DNA from: Candidatus Nanopelagicales bacterium
GTDB lineage: Bacteria; Actinomycetota; Actinomycetes; S36-B12; GCA-2699445
Assembly: GCA_037045355.1 (NCBI GenBank)
Contig: JBAOHO010000021.1
Span: 124,001-188,000 of the forward strand
Direction: 5' to 3'
DNA length: 64,000 nucleotides
In this document: positions 55,978-64,000 of the stretch, piece by piece
How positions within the stretch are numbered: the stretch's first letter is position 1
Layout of the letters: every line of letters begins with the position of its first letter
Notes under the pieces: generated by a model
Told to the model about the DNA's origin: nothing
What the model saw: only the letters and a program-made list of their open reading frames with translations
Database searches by the model: none
Made by a program: the position numbers and the translations under genes

Positions 55978-56336
55978 TGGCGATGTCGATCCGCGCTGGC
56001 GACGAGGTCCAGGTCATCAGCGGTAAGGACCGTGGCCTGAAGGGCAAGGTTCTGACGGTCCTGGCTGACTCCGACCGAGTCATCGTCGAAGGCGTCAACC
56101 GCGTCAAGAAGCACACCAGGGTCGGCCAGTCCGCTCGTGGTGGCAAGACCGGCGGCATCGTGACCCAAGAGGCCCCGGTGCACGTGTCGAACGTGATGCT
56201 GATCGACCCCGAGGACAACCGCCCCACGCGAGTGGGATTCCGCGTCGAGGAAGCCGAGAAGCAGCGCGCTGACGGGTCCACCTACACGGGCACCAAGCGG
56301 GTCCGATACAGCAAGCGGACGGGCAAGGAAGTATGA
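55977..56336 (+). CDS. rplX: 50S ribosomal protein L24
   Basis: A 119-residue KOW-fold protein (I-R-A-G-D-E-V-Q-V-I-S-G-K-D-R-G-L-K-G-K). The ATG at 55977 overlaps the rplN stop (TGATG) and follows GGAGGT by 6 bases; an ATG two codons later is possible. It ends 4 bases inside rplE. Confidence 0.95.
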   Translation: MAMSIRAGDEVQVISGKDRGLKGKVLTVLADSDRVIVEGVNRVKKHTRVGQSARGGKTGGIVTQEAPVHVSNVMLIDPEDNRPTRVGFRVEEAEKQRADGSTYTGTKRVRYSKRTGKEV

Positions 56337-56902
56337 GCGAGACAACAACCACCACGACCGTGCCGCGGTTGAAGCAGCGGTATCGCGAAGAAATCGTGCC
56401 CGCGCTCACTGAGGAGTTCGGGTTCGCCAACGTGATGCAGGTGCCGACCGTGCAGAAGGTCGTCGTCAACATGGGGGTGGGAGACGCCGCTCGCGACTCC
56501 AAACTCATCGAGGGCGCAATCCGTGACCTGTCGACGATCACAGGTCAACGGCCCAAGATCAACAAGGCGACGAAGTCGATTGCGCAGTTCAAGCTGCGGG
56601 AGGGTCAGCCCATCGGCGCCAAGGTGACCATCCGCAACGACCGGATGTGGGAGTTCCTGGACCGGCTGCTCAGCCTGGCCCTGCCTCGCATCCGCGACTT
56701 CCGGGGGCTGTCGCCGAAGCAGTTCGACGGACACGGCAACTACACATTCGGATTGACCGAGCAGGTCATGTTCCACGAGATCGACGCCGACTCGGTCGAT
56801 CGGGCCCGAGGGATGGACATCACGGTGGTCACAAGTGCCGCCAACGACGACGAGGGACGCGCGCTGCTGCGGCTGCTGGGCTTCCCCTTCAAGGAGAACT
56901 GA
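56333..56902 (+). CDS. rplE: 50S ribosomal protein L5
   Basis: A 189-residue central-protuberance protein (V-Q-K-V-V-V-N-M-G-V-G-D, then G-L-S-P-K-Q-F-D-G-H-G-N-Y). Full length; starts inside rplX (ATGA overlap). Confidence 0.98.
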   Translation: MSETTTTTTVPRLKQRYREEIVPALTEEFGFANVMQVPTVQKVVVNMGVGDAARDSKLIEGAIRDLSTITGQRPKINKATKSIAQFKLREGQPIGAKVTIRNDRMWEFLDRLLSLALPRIRDFRGLSPKQFDGHGNYTFGLTEQVMFHEIDADSVDRARGMDITVVTSAANDDEGRALLRLLGFPFKEN

Positions 56903-56906
56903 GCAG

Positions 56907-57092
56907 ATGGCGAAGAAGGCTCTGATCAACAAGGCGAATGCCAAGCCGAAGTTCAAGGTGCGCGGATACACCCGCTGCACCCGCTGCGGCCGACCACATT
57001 CGGTGTACCGCAAGTTCGGCTTGTGTCGGGTGTGTCTGCGAGAGATGGCGCACCGCGGCGAACTGCCGGGCATCCGCAAGAGCAGCTGGTAA
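56907..57092 (+). CDS. rpsN: 30S ribosomal protein S14, zinc-binding type Z
   Basis: A 61-residue protein with C-T-R-C and C-R-V-C zinc ligands and the G-I-R-K-S-S-W end. This short type is the standard S14 of gram-positive spc operons. ATG 56907 follows AAGGAG. Confidence 0.98.
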   Translation: MAKKALINKANAKPKFKVRGYTRCTRCGRPHSVYRKFGLCRVCLREMAHRGELPGIRKSSW

Positions 57093-57156
57093 TCACAACC
57101 ACCCACAAACGCCGTAGGTCCTGCGGGAAACCGCGGCGAGGAAGGCCGGTGAGGCC

Positions 57157-57555
57157 ATGACGATGACAGACCCGATCGCAGACATGCTGACGCGTCTGCG
57201 CAATGCGAACTCGGCATATCACGAGTCGGTGAGTATGCCGTCTTCGAAGATGAAGGTCGGCATCGCGGAGATCCTCCAGCAGGAGGGATACATCGCCGGC
57301 TTCGACGTCGCCGATGCCGAGGTGGGTAGGACTCTGACCCTGACGCTGAAGTACGGGCCATCCCGGGAGCGTTCGATCGCCGGCATCCGCCGTGTCTCGA
57401 AACCTGGCCTTCGTGTCTACGCCAAGAGCAACGCGCTGCCCAAGGTGCTGGGTGGTCTGGGGACGGCGATCATCTCGACGTCGACCGGGCTGCTCACCGA
57501 GCGCCAGGCCGCCAAGAGCAAGGTGGGCGGGGAAGTCCTCGCCTACGTGTGGTGA
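57157..57555 (+). CDS. rpsH: 30S ribosomal protein S8
   Basis: A 132-residue protein (D-P-I-A-D-M-L-T-R-L-R-N-A-N). Two ATG codons lie 6 bases apart (57157 and 57163); the first has the better position after GGTGAGG. In E. coli S8 represses this operon by binding its mRNA. Confidence 0.97.
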   Translation: MTMTDPIADMLTRLRNANSAYHESVSMPSSKMKVGIAEILQQEGYIAGFDVADAEVGRTLTLTLKYGPSRERSIAGIRRVSKPGLRVYAKSNALPKVLGGLGTAIISTSTGLLTERQAAKSKVGGEVLAYVW

Positions 57556-57562
57556 GGTAGTC

Positions 57563-58099
57563 ATGTCTCGAATCGGACGCATGCCCATCACCGTCCCCAG
57601 CGGGGTGATGGTGTCGATCGACGGCCAAGACGTTGCCGTCAAGGGCCCTAAAGGCGAGCTTTCACTCACGGTCGCGGAGCCCATCACCGTCAAGCAGGAC
57701 GACGGGATCCTCGAGGTCGCCCGCCCCAACGACGAACGGTCCGCCAAACAGTTGCACGGACTGACTCGATCCCTGTTGAACAACATGGTCATCGGGGTGA
57801 CGGACGGCTACACCAAGACCCTCGAACTGGTCGGAACCGGCTACCGGGTCCAGGCCAAGGGGCAGGGGCTGGAGTTGTCACTCGGCTTCAGCCACCCGGT
57901 CAACGTCGACGCCCCGCAGGGCATCACCTTCCAGGTGGAGACCCCCACCCGATTCCACATCAGTGGCATCGACAAGCAGTTGGTGGGCGAGGTTGCGGCC
58001 AACATCCGCAAGCTGCGTCCGCCGGAGCCCTACAAGGGCAAGGGTGTCAAGTACGCCGACGAAGTCATCCGCCGCAAGGCCGGAAAGGCAGGGAAGTAG
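57563..58099 (+). CDS. rplF: 50S ribosomal protein L6
   Basis: A 178-residue two-domain protein (M-S-R-I-G-R-M-P-I, then G-K-G-V-K-Y-A-D-E near the end). ATG 57563 follows GAGGTAG; the frame is open further upstream only in the rpsH coding region. Confidence 0.98.
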   Translation: MSRIGRMPITVPSGVMVSIDGQDVAVKGPKGELSLTVAEPITVKQDDGILEVARPNDERSAKQLHGLTRSLLNNMVIGVTDGYTKTLELVGTGYRVQAKGQGLELSLGFSHPVNVDAPQGITFQVETPTRFHISGIDKQLVGEVAANIRKLRPPEPYKGKGVKYADEVIRRKAGKAGK

Positions 58100-58101
58100 T
58101 C

Positions 58102-58482
58102 ATGCCGGTTGTGACCAAACTGGGTTCCGGCGACGCGAGTCGGGTGGCGCGCAAGCGTCGCCACACCCGCGTGCGCAAGAAGGTCCGCGGTACCGCCACG
58201 CGTCCGCGCATGGTCGTCACGCGCTCCGCCCGGCACATCTTCGTGCAGGTTGTGGACGACGGCGAGGGTCGCACCTTGGCCTCTGCCTCGACGATGGAGG
58301 CCGACATGCGTAGCGCCGACGGCGACAAGACAGCCGTCGCACGCATGGTGGGAGAGCGACTGGCGCAGCGCGCCAAAGACGCCGGCGTCGACACGGTCGT
58401 GTTCGACCGGGGCGGCAACAAGTACCACGGTCGGATCGCCGCGGTGGCCGATGGGGCCCGCGACGGCGGCCTGAGTTTCTAG
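58102..58482 (+). CDS. rplR: 50S ribosomal protein L18
   Basis: A 126-residue 5S rRNA-binding protein (K-R-R-H-T-R-V-R-K-K-V-R-G-T, then V-F-D-R-G-G-N-K-Y-H-G-R). Two bases separate it from rplF. Confidence 0.98.
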   Translation: MPVVTKLGSGDASRVARKRRHTRVRKKVRGTATRPRMVVTRSARHIFVQVVDDGEGRTLASASTMEADMRSADGDKTAVARMVGERLAQRAKDAGVDTVVFDRGGNKYHGRIAAVADGARDGGLSF

Positions 58483-58500
58483 GCATTGGGAGTAGACGAT

Positions 58501-59085
58501 ATGGCACAGCAGCGACGAGGCGGCAATGACCGCAACCGCGACCGCCGCGACCGCGGAGGCAAGGACGACCGCAACCAGTACCTGGAGCGGGTGGTGGCCA
58601 TCAACCGTGTCGCCAAGGTCGTCAAGGGCGGCCGCCGGTTCAGTTTCACGGCCCTGGTCGTGGTCGGCGACGGCGACGGTCGGGTCGGAGTCGGCTACGG
58701 CAAGGCCAAAGAAGTCCCGGCCGCGATCGCCAAGGGTGTCGAAGAGGCCAAGAAGAACTTCTTCACCGTCCCGCGCATCCAGGGCACGATCCCGCACCCC
58801 ATCGTGGGAGAGGACTCGGCCGGCGTCGTATTGCTGCGGCCCGCGTCGCCCGGTACCGGCGTCATCGCAGGCGGACCCGTGCGCGCGGTTCTTGAATGCG
58901 CGGGCATCGCCGACGTGCTGAGCAAGTCACTGGGGTCGGACAACGCGATCAACATCGTGCACGCCACAGTGACCGCGCTCAAGGGCCTCGAGCGTCCCGA
59001 GCAGGTCGCTGCCCGCCGGGGCCTCCCGCTCGAGGATGTGGCTCCGGAGGCGATGCGCCGGGCGATGGCCGAGGTCAAGTCATGA
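58501..59085 (+). CDS. rpsE: 30S ribosomal protein S5
   Basis: A 194-residue protein. The first 25 residues form an Arg/Asp/Asn-rich extension, followed by the S5 domain (E-R-V-V-A-I-N-R-V-A-K-V-V-K-G-G-R-R-F-S-F) and C-terminal domain. ATG 58501 is used with a GGGAG box 10 bases before it; a TTG five codons earlier is less likely. Confidence 0.96.
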   Translation: MAQQRRGGNDRNRDRRDRGGKDDRNQYLERVVAINRVAKVVKGGRRFSFTALVVVGDGDGRVGVGYGKAKEVPAAIAKGVEEAKKNFFTVPRIQGTIPHPIVGEDSAGVVLLRPASPGTGVIAGGPVRAVLECAGIADVLSKSLGSDNAINIVHATVTALKGLERPEQVAARRGLPLEDVAPEAMRRAMAEVKS

Positions 59086-59267
59086 GCTCGCTGAAGGTCA
59101 CGCAGCGCAAGTCGCTGATCGGAGGCACCAAGGCTCAGCGCGACAGCATGCGCTCTTTGGGGCTGAAGCGGATCGGTGACACAGTGGTGCAACCGGATCG
59201 CCCCGAGATCCGCGGAATGGTGAACACGGTGGCCCATCTGGTCGACGTGGAGGAGACGGACGAATGA
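59082..59267 (+). CDS. rpmD: 50S ribosomal protein L30
   Basis: A 61-residue protein (K-V-T-Q-R-K-S-L-I-G-G, then L-G-L-K-R-I-G-D). Overlaps rpsE and rplO by 4 bases each. Confidence 0.97.
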   Translation: MSSLKVTQRKSLIGGTKAQRDSMRSLGLKRIGDTVVQPDRPEIRGMVNTVAHLVDVEETDE

Positions 59268-59701
59268 TCAAGGCACATCACTTGCGCCCCGCGCCGGGCG
59301 CCAAGACCGAGAAAACCCGGAAGGGTCGCGGTGAGGCCTCCAAAGGCAAGACTGCCGGTCGGGGTACCAAGGGCACCAAGGCACGCAACCAGGTGTCGGC
59401 GGCGTTCGAGGGTGGTCAGATGCCCCTGCACATGCGGCTGCCCAAGCTGCGCGGATTCACCAATCCGTTCCGTACCGAGTACCAGACGGTCAACGTGGAC
59501 CGCTTGGCCGCGCTGTTCCCCCAGGGAGGGTCTGTCACGGCGGACGACCTGGTGGCCAAAGGCGCCGTCCGGGCGGGGCATCCCGTCAAGGTGCTGGGCA
59601 ACGGTTCGATCGATGTGGCCGTCAACATCACGGTCACCGCTGCGTCCGCCTCGGCCCGGCAGAAGATCGAAGCCGCCGGGGGTTCCGTCACCGTCGCCTG
59701 A
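59264..59701 (+). CDS. rplO: 50S ribosomal protein L15
   Basis: A 145-residue protein with the Gly/Lys-rich N-terminal loop (K-T-R-K-G-R-G-E-A-S, G-R-G-T-K-G-T-K) and F-E-G-G-Q-M-P-L-H-M-R-L-P-K. Last ribosomal gene before secY. Confidence 0.98.
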   Translation: MIKAHHLRPAPGAKTEKTRKGRGEASKGKTAGRGTKGTKARNQVSAAFEGGQMPLHMRLPKLRGFTNPFRTEYQTVNVDRLAALFPQGGSVTADDLVAKGAVRAGHPVKVLGNGSIDVAVNITVTAASASARQKIEAAGGSVTVA

Positions 59702-59706
59702 GCGGT

Positions 59707-59734
59707 CAGGGGGCTTGATAGCCTGAAGCCCCTG
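59707..59734 (+). terminator. Hairpin between rplO and secY
   Basis: CAGGGGGCTT (59707) pairs with AAGCCCCTG (59726) with one bulged G and a 9-base loop. The loop itself contains TAGCCT, so this may also be a promoter site for secY. It may lower read-through of ribosomal mRNA into secY. Confidence 0.5.
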
Positions 59735-59781
59735 TCACCGGGTGGAGCAGATCTGCGGCCAGCATTCTTGGGAGGATCCAG

Positions 59782-61080
59782 GTGCAACTGAGCGCCTTCG
59801 TCTCGGCTTTCCGGACTCCGGACCTGCGCCGCAAGCTGCTGTTCGTGCTCGCCATGATCGGGATCTACCGACTGGGCTCGGTCATTCCGACTCCCGGCGT
59901 GGACTACACAGCGGTACAGCGGTGCATCGAGGTCGTCCAGGAAAACTCCCTGTACTCGCTGATCAACCTGTTCTCCGGCGGGGCGCTGCTGCAACTCAGC
60001 ATCTTCGCGCTCGGCATCATGCCGTACATCACGGCGTCGATCATCCTGCAGCTGCTGGCCGTGGTGATCCCGCGGCTGGAGAAACTCCGCAAGGAAGGAC
60101 AGGCCGGCCAAGCCCAGATCACGCAGTACACGCGCTACCTGACCATCGGGCTGGCGATCTTGCAGTCCGCGTCGATCCTGGCTCTCGCGCGCACGCCCGG
60201 GCAACTGTTCCAAGGCTGCCAGGAGAGCATCGTCCCGGACACGTCCGCCGCTCAGATGGTCGTGATGGTGATCACCATGACCGCGGGTACGGCATGCGTC
60301 ATGTGGATCGGCGAGCTGATCACGGACCGCGGTATCGGCAACGGCATGTCGATCCTGATCTTCACGTCGATCATCGCCGTCATGCCTCAGCAGTTCCTGG
60401 CGATTCTCGCGGCCTCGGGCACATTGGCCTTCGTGCTCACTCTGGCCGTCGGAGTGGCAGTCGTGGGGCTCGTCGTGTTCGTCGAGCAGGCGCAGCGCCG
60501 CATCCCGGTCCAGCACGGACGCAATCAGGTGGGCAGACGGTTCTACGGAGGGGCGTCGACTTACATTCCGCTGAAGGTCAACATGGCCGGCGTCATCCCG
60601 GTCATCTTCGCTTCGTCGATCCTTTTCGTGCCCACGCTGATCGTGCAGTTGACCGGATCGGACGGTCCGGTGGCGCAGTTCCTGCTGCAGAACTTCCAGA
60701 CGGGAACAGGGTGGCTGTACCTGCTGGTGTTCGCCATCTTGACCATCTTCTTCTGCTACTTCTACGTCTCCATCACGTTCAACCCGACCGAAGTCGCGGA
60801 GAATCTCAACAAGAGCAACGGATTCATTCCCGGCATCCGCCCGGGCAAGCCGACCGCCCAGTACCTGGACTATGTCCTGAGTCGGTTGACGGCTCCGGGC
60901 TCCATCTACTTGGCTGCCATCGCGGTCCTGCCCGTGTTGGCGTTCGGCGGGCTGGGCGTCGGTCAGAACTTCGTGTTCGGCGGCACCAGCCTGCTCATCA
61001 TGGTCGGTGTCGGCTTGGACACCGTGAAGCAGATCGAGTCCCAGTTGCAGCAGCGCAACTACGAGGGCTTCCTGAACTGA
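59782..61080 (+). CDS. secY: Preprotein translocase subunit SecY
   Basis: A 432-residue ten-helix membrane channel. V-I-P-T-P-G-V-D-Y, the plug region, and the F-Y-V-S-I-T-F-N-P-T-E-V-A-E-N-L cytoplasmic loop with G-F-I-P-G-I-R-P-G-K are typical. The start is GTG, 6 bases after GGGAGGA. With SecE (24918) it forms the core translocon for the many exported proteins in this window. Confidence 0.98.
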   Translation: MQLSAFVSAFRTPDLRRKLLFVLAMIGIYRLGSVIPTPGVDYTAVQRCIEVVQENSLYSLINLFSGGALLQLSIFALGIMPYITASIILQLLAVVIPRLEKLRKEGQAGQAQITQYTRYLTIGLAILQSASILALARTPGQLFQGCQESIVPDTSAAQMVVMVITMTAGTACVMWIGELITDRGIGNGMSILIFTSIIAVMPQQFLAILAASGTLAFVLTLAVGVAVVGLVVFVEQAQRRIPVQHGRNQVGRRFYGGASTYIPLKVNMAGVIPVIFASSILFVPTLIVQLTGSDGPVAQFLLQNFQTGTGWLYLLVFAILTIFFCYFYVSITFNPTEVAENLNKSNGFIPGIRPGKPTAQYLDYVLSRLTAPGSIYLAAIAVLPVLAFGGLGVGQNFVFGGTSLLIMVGVGLDTVKQIESQLQQRNYEGFLN

Positions 61081-61184
61081 CGGTTGGCCTTGATGAGTGG
61101 CTGGAACGCGACGTCACATGGGCGCGCGCAACACACAGCTGGGACGATTGCCACCTGCGGGGTGAATCGAAGCAGGCGCCCCGA

Positions 61185-61190
61185 TAAGGT
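61185..61190 (+). promoter_or_regulatory. -10 box for leaderless adk transcript
   Basis: TAAGGT lies exactly 6 bases before the adk ATG and no ribosome binding site intervenes, indicating transcription start at the start codon. Confidence 0.6.
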
Positions 61191-61196
61191 CCGAGC

Positions 61197-61760
61197 ATGC
61201 GCATTGTTCTGATGGGCCCGCCTGGGGCGGGCAAGGGAACCCAAGCTGCTGTGATCGCCAAGGAGCTGGGGATTCCCCACATCTCCACCGGCGAGATCTT
61301 CCGCCGGAATGTCGGTGACGGCACCGATCTGGGTCAGCAGGCGAAGGAGTTCATGGACCGGGGCGAGTACGTGCCCGACTCTGTGGTCAACGCCATGGTG
61401 GCCGATCGGTTGGGTCACGACGACGCGGTCAACGGGTTCTTGTTGGACGGGTACCCGCGGACAGCGCCACAAGTCGCCGAGCTGAACGGGATCCTGTCCG
61501 ATGGGGGTCACGCTCTCGACGCGGCAGTCGAAATCACGGCCGACACCGAAGAGGTGGTTCAGCGACTGCTGAAGCGGGCCCAGGTCGAAGGGCGCGCCGA
61601 CGACACCGAGGATGTCATCCGCCGCCGGATGCAGGTGTACGCGACCGAGACCGAGCCGCTGACCCGGATGTACGCCGAGCAGGGAATCCTGCGCCAGGTC
61701 GACGGCATGGGCTCGATCGAGGAAGTCAGCGGCCGGATCCTGGCGGCCCTGAACGACTGA
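61197..61760 (+). CDS. adk: Adenylate kinase (short-LID type)
   Basis: A 187-residue phosphotransferase that interconverts 2 ADP with ATP and AMP. The P-loop G-P-P-G-A-G-K-G-T (8-16), the AMP-binding segment and the D-G-Y-P-R-T motif near 88 are present. The LID insertion of about 30 residues is missing, as in other actinobacterial Adk. The gene is separated from secY by 116 bases and has its own TAAGGT box. Confidence 0.96.
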   Translation: MRIVLMGPPGAGKGTQAAVIAKELGIPHISTGEIFRRNVGDGTDLGQQAKEFMDRGEYVPDSVVNAMVADRLGHDDAVNGFLLDGYPRTAPQVAELNGILSDGGHALDAAVEITADTEEVVQRLLKRAQVEGRADDTEDVIRRRMQVYATETEPLTRMYAEQGILRQVDGMGSIEEVSGRILAALND

Positions 61761-61809
61761 CCGATCGAACCGCCGGTACGTGGGGGCGGGATTGCGATCC
61801 GGAGGTGTG

Positions 61810-62640
61810 ATGTTCCGACGCCCCGGTGCGATCGAGATCAAGAACCGAGAACAACTCGCGATGATGCGACGCGCGGGACTTGTTGTCGCCGAGGCGCTCA
61901 CCGCTTGCGGTGAGGCATGTGTCGATGGCGTCACCACGGCCGAGTTGGATCGGATCGCCGCAAGCGTGCTCACTCGACGAGATGCCGGTTCGTCGTTCCG
62001 CGGGTACCACGGATATCCCGCAGTGCTGTGTGTGTCCGTCAATGACGAAGTCGTGCACGGGATTCCGGGGGAGCGGGTCCTGCGCACCGGTGACCTGGTG
62101 TCCATCGATTTCGGTGCGGTCGTGGAGGGCTGGCACGGCGATGCTGCCGTCACGGTGGCGGTGGGCGCCGTGCCCCGCGACCTCGCCGAACTGTCCGACA
62201 CGACTCGGGCGGCTCTGTGGGCCGGATTGTCCGCCGCCTTGCCCGGGGGTCGCCTGGGGGACGTGGGGGCGGCCGTCGAGGACACCGTCCGCAGCGTCGG
62301 ACGAGGTTACGGAATCCTGCGCGACTATGTGGGCCACGGGATCGGGTCGCGGATGCACATGGAACCGGCGGTGCCGAACTTCGGCCCCGCAGGTCGTGGC
62401 CCCAAACTCAGGCCGGGGATGGCGATCGCCATCGAGCCAATGGTCACATTGGGCAGCGAAGAGGTCTACGTCCACGACGATGACTGGACGGTGAGCACCG
62501 TCGACCGTTCCTTTGCGGCGCACTGGGAGCACACGGTCGCCATCACCGCGGACGGGCCGTGGGTCCTGACGGCGCTCGACGGGGGAGCCGCGCACTTCGC
62601 CGCAGCAGGAATCCCGAGTCCCGCCGGCGAGCGGGGTTGA
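61810..62640 (+). CDS. map: Methionine aminopeptidase, type I
   Basis: A 276-residue metallopeptidase that removes initiator Met. The metal ligands are in place: Asp in S-I-D-F-G-A and in G-D-A-A-V-T, His in V-G-H-G-I-G, Glu in A-I-E-P-M-V and near the end W-E-H-T-V-A. The S-V-N-D-E-V-V-H-G motif is the usual His-containing loop. GGAGGTG stands 3 bases before the ATG. In many actinobacteria infA-rpmJ-rpsM follow; here a convergent gene lies in between. Confidence 0.96.
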   Translation: MFRRPGAIEIKNREQLAMMRRAGLVVAEALTACGEACVDGVTTAELDRIAASVLTRRDAGSSFRGYHGYPAVLCVSVNDEVVHGIPGERVLRTGDLVSIDFGAVVEGWHGDAAVTVAVGAVPRDLAELSDTTRAALWAGLSAALPGGRLGDVGAAVEDTVRSVGRGYGILRDYVGHGIGSRMHMEPAVPNFGPAGRGPKLRPGMAIAIEPMVTLGSEEVYVHDDDWTVSTVDRSFAAHWEHTVAITADGPWVLTALDGGAAHFAAAGIPSPAGERG

Positions 62641-63672
62641 TCAGGCTGACGTCGCGGCCCGCTGCGCCTGCTGCTTGAGCATGTGGAAGGCGGTGCCGCT
62701 GTGACCGTCCTTGACGGTGATGTGCACATGATCCATGTGATTGGCCGTGGGGGATCCACGGTCACTCATTGAGACCCAGTCCCGGGAATCCGTGCCGGCG
62801 ATCCACATGCGCTGCCGCCAGATCAGGTACTCGATGCCGAAGTCCTTGGCATGATCCTGGAAATACTTCGCGATCGTCGTGCCGAGCTCGACATCCGACC
62901 CCTTGCCGGCGTTCGGCATCATGATGTCGACCGCACGTCCACTCGGATGATCGGGATAGGGATCGTAGGGGCGGTAGCCGCCAACGCGTCGGATCTCTGG
63001 CCACGCGACGGAGACATACCGCCCGATGACCACGCTGTCGAAAGTCAGGTGCGCCTCGTTCCAGCGCCCCGGTTGACAGATGTCCACCACGACTCCGGTG
63101 TCCGCGCACAACTCGGCCAGCTTCTGTGAACCCGGCCCGTCACCTTTTGCCTGCCCGTCTATCTGACGGATCAGAGCCTCGGCGCTCTCCTTGCGTTCTT
63201 GGGCTTCCGACACCCGGGCTTGGGCCGCGGCCAGAGCCTGGTCCGCAGTCGACAGCACGACGGGGGCATCGGGAACGTCGAGCTTCGCGCTGGTGCTGCG
63301 AGCCGATGTCAGTTCGGTGATGGTGGCCGTACGCAGTGCTGACTTCGGGTTGTCGGGGTCGAGCAGGGCGGCGATCACCTCGATGTCGGTCGTCCCTGGA
63401 TCGAGAACGTTGTGGTCGTCGGTGGGAAGGTTGGCGAGCAGTGCGGCATCGATCTCGCCGCTTTCGGCTTGTTCTTCGACCGCGCGTGCCGTGGCCCGTG
63501 CGGCGCGAAGTTCCTGTTCGGCCTGGCCCAGCAATTGTTCCGCAGAGCGTTGGACGGAGGTGCCCTGATGGGGGCCGGAGGCAGTGGCTGGACTCGCGAT
63601 ACCCGGGAGGGCTGTGCTTACCACTGCTGCGCTGACGGCGCCGGCCAGAATCCCCGCTCGCTTGCGAGCCAT
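62641..63672 (-). CDS. Secreted coiled-coil protein with M15-like peptidase domain
   Basis: A 343-residue exported protein. A signal peptide (about 31 residues, ending A-T-A-S) is followed by two coiled-coil-like segments (residues 40-75 and 140-175) and a C-terminal domain from about residue 195. That domain has R-P-Y-D-P-Y-P-D-H-P-S-G-R-A-V-D-I and H-M-D-H-V-H-I, the H-x6-D and H-x2-H metal pattern of M15/ARB_07466-like carboxypeptidase domains. It probably trims peptidoglycan peptides at the cell surface, with the coiled coils acting as a regulator as in RipA/NlpC systems. It converges with map, sharing the stop region. Confidence 0.82.
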   Translation of the reverse strand: MARKRAGILAGAVSAAVVSTALPGIASPATASGPHQGTSVQRSAEQLLGQAEQELRAARATARAVEEQAESGEIDAALLANLPTDDHNVLDPGTTDIEVIAALLDPDNPKSALRTATITELTSARSTSAKLDVPDAPVVLSTADQALAAAQARVSEAQERKESAEALIRQIDGQAKGDGPGSQKLAELCADTGVVVDICQPGRWNEAHLTFDSVVIGRYVSVAWPEIRRVGGYRPYDPYPDHPSGRAVDIMMPNAGKGSDVELGTTIAKYFQDHAKDFGIEYLIWRQRMWIAGTDSRDWVSMSDRGSPTANHMDHVHITVKDGHSGTAFHMLKQQAQRAATSA

Positions 63673-63880
63673 GTGCGTATGGTCCCTTCGGTGTCACCCG
63701 TGGTGGGTTCTCAGGTCGATCGAGATCCCGTCGCCGATGGACGGGTTCTCTCCCGATGCCCGATGTGGGTTTGTGAAAACCCCGGCGTTGCTCCGATCGG
63801 GTGGGGAAGTGATCGGGATCACGGCCGATTCAGGGCTTCGAGCGAAGACTCGGGCGGTTTGAGCGCTTTTGGCCTTCGTG

Positions 63881-63920
63881 GGGGTTCTTGAGGGTTCTTG
63901 GGGGTTCTTGGGCGCTTCTT
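63881..63920. repeat. Tandem 10-bp repeat, three clear copies and one degenerate
   Basis: ggggttcttg, agggttcttg, ggggttcttg and the diverged ggcgcttctt follow each other. They lie 6 bases upstream of the -35 box of the promoter on the right. Confidence 0.85.
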
Positions 63921-63926
63921 GGGGTT

Positions 63927-63955
63927 TTGGGAATGGCGCCGGTGTGCCCTACACT
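63927..63955 (+). promoter_or_regulatory. Probable promoter for downstream infA-type operon
   Basis: TTGGGA (63927-63932) and TACACT (63950-63955) are 17 bases apart, the best SigA-like pair in this part of the window. The downstream gene is outside the window; infA is expected from the conserved order. Confidence 0.55.
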
Positions 63956-64000
63956 GACAGCCGGTCTGTTGTGTCCAACCCACCCGTTTCGGCCCCGGAT

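Larger units (their letters stand above)
63673..64000. other. Divergent intergenic region at the window end
   Basis: The last 328 bases contain no complete gene. They hold the 5' region of the M15-like gene on the minus strand, a 10-bp tandem repeat, and a promoter directed to the right, towards the infA/rpmJ/rpsM block expected beyond the edge. Confidence 0.6.

Noticed and set aside
63673..63840. c-di-AMP (ydaO-type) riboswitch ahead of the M15-like wall enzyme
   Set aside because: The position would fit, because such switches often precede actinobacterial wall hydrolases, but I could not match the conserved core by eye. A covariance-model search (Rfam RF00379) would decide it.

Overview
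The window is a 64 kb stretch of a high-GC actinobacterial chromosome. The evidence is the gene order, which matches the mycobacterial/actinomycete backbone: tRNA-Thr, tRNA-Met, rpmG, MaoC-type dehydratases, tRNA-Trp, secE, nusG, rplKA, rplJL, rpoBC, rpsLG-fusA-tuf, S10/spc operons, secY, adk, map. Other signs are NusG with a long acidic N-terminal extension, zinc-type S14, a MurB/DUF3558-like lipoprotein neighbourhood, frequent GTG starts, and many leaderless start codons lying 6-7 bases after a TANNNT box. I cannot name a genus. No mobile element, prophage or CRISPR array is visible.

Layout. 1-8997: the distal part of a complex I operon (end of nuoG, then nuoH-I-J-K-L-M-N, mostly with overlapping stop/start codons). 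8998-11622: three tandem paralogous small lipoprotein genes, then a polyprenyl diphosphate synthase that probably makes the menaquinone side chain used by complex I. 11650-17738 (minus strand): an acyl-CoA dehydrogenase, a SLAC1/TehA-type transporter, a two-subunit 2-oxoacid:ferredoxin oxidoreductase (korAB) and YajQ. 17841-21297: tRNA-Tyr, an aquaporin, tRNA-Thr, tRNA-Met, rpmG and a fabG-hadA-hadB-like fatty-acid cassette. 21377-24456: a lipoprotein divergent from murB, and an aspartate aminotransferase. 24745-30396: tRNA-Trp, secE, nusG, rplK, rplA, an inserted secreted-protein gene, rplJ, rplL. 30398-38247: rpoB promoter region, rpoB, rpoC. 38423-45480: a mixed accessory block (SUMF1-fold secreted protein, S9 peptidase, potassium channel, small membrane protein, quinone oxidoreductase, HAD phosphatase, FMN-binding protein). 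45827-61080: the str, S10 and spc operons ending in secY. 61197-64000: adk, map, a secreted cell-wall-peptidase-like protein on the minus strand, and the promoter that should drive infA/rpmJ beyond the window.

The most unusual feature is a run of about 32-35 single-base (+1) insertions that breaks rpsG, fusA, tuf, rplC, rplD, rplW and rplB between about 46.26 and 52.57 kb. Flanking essential genes are intact; only three isolated events of the same kind occur elsewhere (rpoC, korA, a quinone reductase). Removing one base per event restores exactly the family-typical lengths. An uncorrected sequencing/assembly patch is the leading explanation, but the pattern (always +1, always reconcilable with a codon boundary) deserves checking against reads and proteins. 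A second theme is at least seven different short tandem repeats (10-21 bp units) in intergenic gaps, several overlapping a stop codon or abutting a ribosome binding site.
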